Shown here: one piece after another, positions 57,664 to 64,000 of the stretch
How positions within the stretch are numbered: position 1 is the first letter of the stretch
How the letters are laid out: each line of letters begins with the position of its first letter
NCBI GenBank assembly: GCA_028671895.1
Contig: CM053796.1
Span: forward strand, 33,726,860-33,790,859
DNA length: 64,000 bases
Source: Oenanthe sinensis
Lineage: Eukaryota > Streptophyta > Magnoliopsida > Apiales > Apiaceae
Direction of reading: 5' to 3'
Made by a program: the position numbers and the translations under genes
Notes under the pieces: model-generated
The model's database searches: none
The model's input: only the letters and a program-made list of their open reading frames with translations
What the model was told of the DNA's origin: nothing

Positions 57664-59019
57664 AGACTTCACAGTTCCATCTAACAATAGACACAAAACA
57701 TGCTCTCTCTGTCTCTCTCTCTTTTTCTTTCTCGAAAAGTAAGAATGTTTTTAAACAATTTTGTGATTTCCATGCCTAGCATGAAACAGATGAGGTTGGA
57801 TCTAAGTCTGTCATTAGCATAGCTAGGTGCAGAATTTATATTCACCATTCCTGTGATTTCTATGAATGTCATAGTGGAGGGGTCGGTTTTTAGGACTAGA
57901 TTTAAATTTTAGTTTGCTTTCTCAGTTGACTATTAGGGTACTAATTTACTATACAAAATTGTCATGTGTGATGTGGCTGGAAGAAACGAGTCCTTGTATT
58001 TTTATGCAGCTAGGTTTATGGAGTTGTGGTCCTTGCCTCCTTAGAAAAGGTATGGGACTGGGACTTGTCTCTTTAGAAGAGGGACGTTCAAAAACAAGAA
58101 GAAGAAAAGGGACAGGGCGTGATGAGATGGTAAGATGTACAATATTTCTAGAGACTCTAGTCCTAGAGTTTATTAGTAGTACTCAAATTCTAGTCCTAGT
58201 CTTAGATAATAAGTGATCGATTTCAGTTTTGATATGCAATTACCGTAATAAAATAGATGCATTTATGCACAAGAAAGCCAACTGCATGTGTTACTCTGAT
58301 CTTTCTGAGTTTCTGTTTAGTGCTGTAACTGCTGTTTATGGTGCAAGAAAGATAGTTATATTTACCCATAGATGATCACAACTACACTACCACTTTGTCA
58401 AAGCAATGGTTAGGCTGCTATATAGTGTTGGCTTTTGGGCAAATCGACCATGAAATATAATTGAGTGATATTTTCTTGTTTACCCAAGTAGTTACTATAA
58501 TTTTAGCCTATGCAAGTTTACAACTATAATATATCAACTACAGCAACTTATATAAACAGATATATGTTGTAGGTTAACAATAAGATGTAATTTTCATTAT
58601 GTTTGCAATTATTTTTTGATATGATTATGATTCTTGTTAATAAAAATACATATTAATATATTTAATATATACTATCAATTATATTAAATAAATTTATAGA
58701 ATTGTTGATCTATTTTTATATTTCAAAAATCCAAGATATTAGTGCTTAGCAAATACATTTCTTTTTTATAGTTAACTAATTCATTTTATTTTGTTATTGT
58801 TAATTTTAGTAGATCGATTATATAAATAGATAGGCAAGTTGAACATACCTAGGCTTTATGATGCCATAGAGAAGGTGATAGAAAAATTATAGAGCTTATT
58901 TCCAAGGTCAAAGTTTAAGCCCATTAGGCCTTAAGGGCGTACAATCTAAATAAACAAAGAACTAAATACAAGTTAATGTTTTCAAAGCTAGCAAAGAAGA
59001 AAATCCATGCATGTTCCAT
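57664..59019. other. 3' flank of MBD gene C and spacer
   Basis: 57664-58480 is the downstream part of the duplication unit shared with gene B. A CT-rich stretch (57703-57733) sits just after the stop codon. 58500-59019 is AT-rich with nothing recognised. Confidence 0.6.
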
Positions 59020-59190
59020 TATGTAACCTCTGTGAATCTGTCAGCCATCAGCTCATAATCCTTAAGCTCCTTATCCATGTTTGTGAGAACTTTCTTGTCT
59101 GCAATAGAAAAAAGCTCAGCATAAACATCCATATCTGCAATGCTGCTAGTCCATTCCTTAGAGATCTCCATTCCTATAAAACAACAGAGA
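59020..59190 (-). pseudogene. Unidentified exon-like fragment
   Basis: The minus strand reads MEISKEWTSSIADMDVYAEL, then FSIADKKVLTNMDKELKDYE and LMADRFTEVT before a TAA, about 50 codons open. A TTTTTTCTATTGCAG inside it looks like a splice acceptor, so only DKKVLTNMDKELKDYELMAD may be exon. I do not recognise the protein. It could be the last exon of a lost gene or chance. Confidence 0.3.
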
Positions 59191-59786
59191 ACACCCTTCT
59201 AGTCCTACATTATTGGTAAAATTCTCAACATTGTACTGAAGGTCCCCAAGACCATCCGGAGAAACACGTCACTCTAGGGAGGTAGAAGAAGTAAAGAACA
59301 AATAATCAAACCTCAAAGGTTTGATCTTCTCAACATTGCATAAGGGGCATCATAATTCAAGGACACAAGAACAACAAGCAAATTATCATCATTGTACAGA
59401 GGAACTCATAACTTGCACATTTGAACCTAACTTTACTACCAGTCTAACTACAGTGTCAGATTCCTGACCAGTGGCATGTTAGTTATAGCAATGATTTTTC
59501 AACTGAGCTAGTAAAGAATTCAAAACCAACAGTGTTATCGTAACAGCTAGGAACATTGGATATAGTCACCCAAATAGATTGAACAATTCTAATCAAGTAA
59601 TAAAAGTTCAAAATTTTCATTCATGATTGAGCAATTCTAATTAAGTAACAAAAGTTCAAACTTTCCATTCATGACTTATATATTATTAAATCACAGTTTG
59701 GTAGACAAGACTTTTCATCTCCAAAACTCTAAATTTACTATACTTATCAGGGAAAACAAAAGTATAGAAACCTTTGATATTGAAAG
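59191..59786. other. Unassigned DNA
   Basis: A duplicated phrase ATTGAGCAATTCTAAT-AAGTAA with AAAAGTTCAAA (near 59577-59660) is the only structure noticed. Confidence 0.4.
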
Positions 59787-60210
59787 TGTTGGATAATAAC
59801 AAGTCTACACTATTTGTTTGTAATTTGTCTCATGTATAGCATAGTCGATTAAATTATATAGGGAAGTCAGGACACAATTCATCATGTAAATTGTTCTTAA
59901 TCAACTTTATTCTTTGTAATTTAGTTGTAAATAGTTTTTCTTATCAAAATAAATGTGTTGGAAGAAGTTCAAGAAATTGTTCAAGCAACAGGAGAAACAA
60001 GACCGGGATTATAAGAATCAAAAAGTGAAGAATTTTGTCTAAGGTAAGTATCGAGAAGTCTAGAAATGAATATATATCAGAAAATGAATATATTGAGAAG
60101 TACAATGTATTGAGAAGTCTAAGAAGAGTGATAATGAGAAGTGTGATATGTCTTAGAAGTATGGATAAGTCTAAATGGTGAGATGAGAACATATTGAGAA
60201 GTGTTAGAAA
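59787..60210 (+). mobile_element. Possible truncated solo LTR with GAGAAGT repeats
   Basis: It starts TGTTGGATAATAACAAGTC. From about 60048 to 60210 there are eight or so copies of GAGAAGT-like words (TCGAGAAGTCTAGAAATGA, ATTGAGAAGTACAATG, TTGAGAAGTCTAAG). A short word repeated in the later part of an LTR-like start recalls the U3 arrays of the two copia elements in this window. No second end, polypurine tract or primer site was found. Confidence 0.35.
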
Positions 60211-60260
60211 TTTTTAGAATCATGATTACTAAGGAGTATATTTCAATATACACTGCTATA

Positions 60261-60362
60261 CACAGAGAATGGACACGTAAGAAATAGCAATGACACATAC
60301 ACTTGTATAATTATTTTTCATAAGTGTATGTGTCATTGCTATTTATGTGTCCATTCTCTGTG
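60261..60362. repeat. Near-perfect foldback hairpin
   Basis: Left arm 60261-60304 begins CACAGAGAATGGACAC and right arm 60322-60362 ends GTGTCCATTCTCTGTG. The arms pair over about 41 positions with a 3-nt bulge and one mismatch, around a 17-nt AT-rich loop. No open frame. Confidence 0.95.
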
Positions 60363-60461
60363 AAATCTTCCCGTTAGATATATTAACTTACACCGAAAAC
60401 TTATAATTATATTTGTTTGTACAAGTCTAAAATGTTGAGGCTTGGTTGGGTGCTGCATGTA

Positions 60462-60628
60462 ATGGAGATTGGCAAAAATAGAAGAAGATTTCCAGGATTC
60501 AAATTTTCACCTACAGAAAAAGAATTGATACTCTATTTACCTGAGGAGGAAACTTGATGGGTTCCAAAAGTGTGTCCAAGTTATTGCAGAGATCGATATT
60601 AATCAGCATGAGCCCTGGGATCTACCAG
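60462..60628 (+). pseudogene. NAC-domain first exon with a one-base frameshift
   Basis: ATG start, then RRFPGFKFSPTEKELILY, the start of a NAC domain (subdomain A). One extra T in CTCTATTTACC breaks the frame. The next frame continues LRRKLDGFQKCVQVIAEIDI then NQHEPWDLP and a donor-like CCAG^GTTAAT at 60629. NAC proteins are plant transcription factors whose second and third exons carry the DNA-binding core; no such exons follow here. Probably a gene fragment. Confidence 0.85.
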
Positions 60629-60684
60629 GTTAATTATATAGCATTCATTTTAGTTTAGTTGATTTTGTGATTGAATAACTTATA

Positions 60685-60961
60685 CTACCTCCGTCCCACC
60701 CAATTGTTATCCTTTCGGAGAGAAAGTCCGGCACGCATTTTAAGGTGCATATAAAGTATAGTTCCGTAACTTATTTTTAATTTTTTTTTTTGAAAAAAAA
60801 TTAAACTATACTTTATATGCACCTTAAAGTATAGTTCTGTAACATAATTTTTTTTTAGAAAAAAAATTAAAAATAAGTTACGGAACTATACTTTATATGC
60901 ACTTTAAAATGCGTGCCGGACCTTCTCTCCGAAAGGATAACAATTGGGTGGACGGATGGAG
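60685..60961. mobile_element. Stowaway MITE with an internal duplicated arm
   Basis: It is flanked by TA (60683-60684 and 60962-60963). The arms from CCGTCCCACCCAATTGTTAT inward match the element at 50536-50750. The middle holds two extra pieces of arm (AACTATACTTTATATGCACC and AAGTATAGTTCTGTAAC), giving a longer, branched foldback. Confidence 0.9.
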
Positions 60962-61798
60962 TATATGATTTGAATATATGTAGAGGATATATATAGGATT
61001 GTGGAAACCCTGATTTTGGTGGAGACCTATGTGAGGACCGCATGATCTATTGTAATCTAGCGACTGCGATTAAAGATTAATTAATGGCAATATTGTAAAT
61101 AAGTAAATTTAAAAGGGTAGTGTTCTGCAGTCTATACAAAACACTAATATACGTATATTAATTTGTATTAACTACTAAAACAAGTCAAGAAATATGTAAT
61201 CAATTGTTATTGTAATATGTAAACAAGTGTGCAGTTCAGACACATTACATCAAATACAACTGCAGAACACAAATTAATTAAAATCATAAGTACCGCGATA
61301 CGTACACATTTGTGGATGACACACGTTAGAAATTACAAAATCAACTAATTACAAAGACGCATTCCAAAAACGATTATAAACCCCAAAACTGATCACTATT
61401 TGAAAAATTTCTTTTACACAACATCATTTTTTTTAAACCACTAAAAATGAATGACTAATACAACTTATTCATAATTATACCTGATTCATCCTTAAAGATA
61501 TCTATACTATTAAAACGTTGAATACTTTTTGATGGCTGATTTCACAGAGTTTAAAAATATCTATGATCCATAAACAAAATATAGATATGATACTGAAAAC
61601 TGTGTCACTACAATTACGGTGTACGGTTACTACGTTACGTCTTGCACGTTTGTGTGTATAATCCACGAGAAGAAATAAACATGCACGTATATAAATATAT
61701 TTTATGATAAGATACATATGCCCCTCAATTAATTTTTTTTATTAGATTGAATTGGATGGTCCTGATTTGGTCTCCACAAAAAACAAGGTCTCCACTGA
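60962..61798. other. Unassigned spacer
   Basis: AT-rich, no gene or repeat recognised. It does not contain the missing NAC exons. Confidence 0.5.
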
Positions 61799-61801
61799 AC
61801 T

Positions 61802-61866
<65 letters not shown>

Positions 61867-61893
61867 TATATATAGACACACACACACACACAC
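61799..61893. repeat. (CT)n(TA)n(CA)n compound microsatellite
   Basis: Successive runs of CT, TA (interrupted once by TAATA) and CA. Confidence 0.95.
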
Positions 61894-62510
61894 TATATTA
61901 TTAAAACCGCAAGGTTAATGTTTAGTCCGTCGTCTGATCCTTTTGTGTCCCACTTAATTTCAAATACGCGTGTTTGTTTCCTGCTCAATTTCAAACTCAT
62001 TCTTTTAATCAATATACTATCATGTTTTAATTTTCTCATTAGTCAAACTCTTTAATTTATTAAATATCATAATTTCTTAATTAAATTTTATGAATATTAA
62101 AATAATAATATTATTTTATTTATATTAATTAAATTTTATTATTATGCTCTATCTATATTATATATACTTTTATATTATATTACTCTAAATGAACTTTTTT
62201 TTAAAATAAAATATAGAGTTGTACTCACAATTTAATAGCTACAAATTTTTGTTTTGTTTTTTGACCATTAGGGCTAGCGAGAAACTAAATAAAATTTTTA
62301 TTTCCTCATTGCTCAAATACTTTAATATATTTAAAATTAATATTAAGATTATATTAATATTTTATAATAAAATTTTTTAATATTAAGATTATATTAATAT
62401 TTTATCTATATTAAAACATACTCTTTTATTTAAAATTTAAACAAAATATTTTTAATATATTCGAAACTCTTTTTATTAATAACATGTACGTTATTCGAGT
62501 ACATCAATAT
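61894..62510. other. AT-rich DNA, possibly the start of a decayed Helitron
   Basis: CTATATTATTAAAACCGCAA right after the CA run resembles plant Helitron 5' ends, but no hairpin plus CTRR end was found before the LTR at 62511. TATTAAGATTATATTAATATTTTAT is repeated near 62340-62405. Confidence 0.3.
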
Positions 62511-63231
62511 TGTGGAAGAACAGGAAGTTGAGCCTCACATTTATCATCAACCTCACCCACTTTGCGGAATGAACATGAACAGTCTTCCTAGAGAATTTAT
62601 TTACCAAAGGACTTATAGACTGGGTTTCGCCCATATGGATTCAACCTCCCCCAATGTGGGCCTAAAATATACCGTCTTTTGAAGGACTTGCTGATTATAA
62701 CTTTTATGAAAGTTAGGTTTCATCTAGGCTAATTGGGCTTCAACTCAATTAGGGGATCTAGTTCCCTCGTCTTGGATAACATTTCTGGAGGCTTGGCCCA
62801 TTAAGGTTACGATATGATGGATGATGGATAAGGTCTAGGTCGGTTTGCGATAATGTCGTGTCGATCACCTAATCGCCACATTCCCTGTACGTAATTGGGC
62901 TTCGACGACCCGAGCCCAAGTGTATTCTAGGCGGTTGACTAAATCAACTTTGGAGAATGAAATCTAAGCCTATTAGGTTTCGTGCTCTCCAAGAACTACG
63001 TTGGCCTTGATCGCTATATAAAGGGTACATATGCACATTATTGGGGACCCCAAGTAGTCACTAGCACACAAGAACCCTAATTCTTGTGTATTAAGCATTT
63101 TTGCCCTCCGCAATCCCAGCTCCAAAAACATCTAATACCATCATCAACCTACGTCGTTCATTGTCATCAACCACCACCGTAATTCCAGCAACCCTCCCCG
63201 AATTTATTATCACCAAATTCCTCCGTTAACA
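62511..63231 (+). mobile_element. LTR of a Ty3/gypsy-type element (5' LTR)
   Basis: It begins TGTGGAAGAACAGGAAG and ends CCGTTAACA. A TATA (CTATATAAAG) lies at about 63016-63025, followed by a GTACATATGCACATTATTGG leader. AATTGACGCTAAAAGGATGG follows at once, like the AATTGGCGCTAGAAGG start of many plant gypsy interiors. About 721 bp. The left boundary is inferred from the TG only. Confidence 0.6.
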
Positions 63232-64000
63232 ATTGACGCTAAAAGGATGGGGTTTTGACATCTCTAGAGGAAGGATGTCACAACATACGCAAAAATTTGA
63301 TGACTAAGAAAGAACGAAGGTGAAGATGAAAGTCCGAACTGGGATACCGAAACCAAGCTGCGTTAGATGGTCAGGATATCACAAGCGGACAACCTCTAGT
63401 TTAGATGACTAACATTCAAACAAATCACGTGGATGAGAGATGTTATCGTTGGTTTCAATGAGCACATGAATTTCTTGAAAAAAACCCTCAAAATCTTAGA
63501 GGACGCGGTTGGAGAAAAATAACCGATGAATAGAGAACGTCGCGCGGGGTAAAGAGCTAGGAAAGGAGGCGACCAAAGAGAAAACCCCAATTCCACCAAG
63601 GAGGTTTTGCGGAATCAGACCCCGGAGGCTAAATGGAGGAACAAGAGGAAGCTATAGACTTAGACAAGTTTTGGGATATAGATCGGTCGAATCAAAACAA
63701 CAAGGTCCTAGCTAGGATCAGACCAATGGACGGGACGTGGTGACGCCCGTGATTCCGATGGAGAAAGATTTGGTCGAAACACCAGCTATCGCAGAAGGAT
63801 TGATTGTCGTAATTCTGGCGGACACGGACCCGAATGAAGGTTCTTGTAGAGGTTTGCATGGTGACCGCCCATTGATTGTCGGAGAGCCTGATCCACGGAT
63901 GATGTTGAGATTATCGATGCTATCTCTAGATGAACACCGAAGTCTCGTGACTATGTGCCCTAAGATCAACCACAGTTTTAAGTTATAAGCCCCCTTCCCC
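63232..64000 (+). pseudogene. 5' interior (leader and decayed gag start) of the same element
   Basis: GC content is higher than in the surroundings, as in a former coding region, but every frame is broken by stops. No gag motif could be identified. The element continues past the window. Confidence 0.45.

Noticed and set aside
61885..62510. A Helitron starting at CTATATTATTAAAACCGC
   Set aside because: No 3' hairpin and CTRR end could be found before the LTR, and the start merges with a CA microsatellite.
63737..63988. An 84-codon open frame at the right end of the window
   Set aside because: It lies in the decayed interior of a gypsy-type element, has an equally long mirror frame on the other strand, and matches no domain I know.

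Overview
The window looks like nuclear DNA of a flowering plant, probably a eudicot. It is AT-rich, its genes are split by short GT..AG introns, and it carries plant-type transposons of most classes plus a piece of plastid DNA. All calls were made by reading the sequence by eye; no alignment or database search was run.

Layout. 1-2680: the end of a Ty3/gypsy-type LTR, a tRNA-derived SINE with a 16-bp target duplication, and otherwise unassigned DNA. 2681-23474 (minus): a complete 14-exon nicalin gene (558 aa), stretched to 20.8 kb. Its eighth intron holds a 7.6-kb Ty3/gypsy element plus several MITEs, and its sixth intron holds a short Helitron. 24241-27173 (minus): a copia-type element reduced to LTR, leader, gag and a U3-less LTR. 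28931-30194: two old Stowaway MITEs. 30838-31878 (plus): an intact intronless F-box gene with a C-terminal membrane segment. 33045-33974: nuclear plastid DNA carrying decayed ndhC and ndhK. 34537-41798: a second member of the copia family in an unusual order (accessory ORF, PPT, LTR, PBS, gag). 41799-58500: a tandem array of four methyl-CpG-binding-domain (MBD) loci: a damaged gene A, a pseudogene, and intact genes B and C, with an ORF1-only LINE, Stowaway, hAT-like and possibly CACTA insertions between them. 58500-64000: an exon-like fragment, a possible solo LTR, a foldback repeat, a frameshifted NAC-domain exon, a nested Stowaway, microsatellites and the 5' part of another gypsy-type element.

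Four host genes look able to work: nicalin (an ER membrane-protein biogenesis factor), the F-box gene (a substrate adaptor for an SCF ubiquitin ligase) and MBD genes B and C (readers of methylated cytosine). Nicalin and the F-box gene lie head to head and may be a conserved pair. The MBD array shows graded decay. B and C keep every recognised DNA-contact residue. Gene A has lost one key arginine and its C-terminal domain. The pseudogene has lost its promoter, start codon and MBD domain.

The most unusual signals are a gypsy element with nearly identical LTRs but a long-dead interior, U3 tandem arrays next to the TATA box that are homologous in position but different in sequence between two copia relatives, an ORF1-only LINE with its own target duplication, and a promoter-side triplication upstream of MBD gene B.
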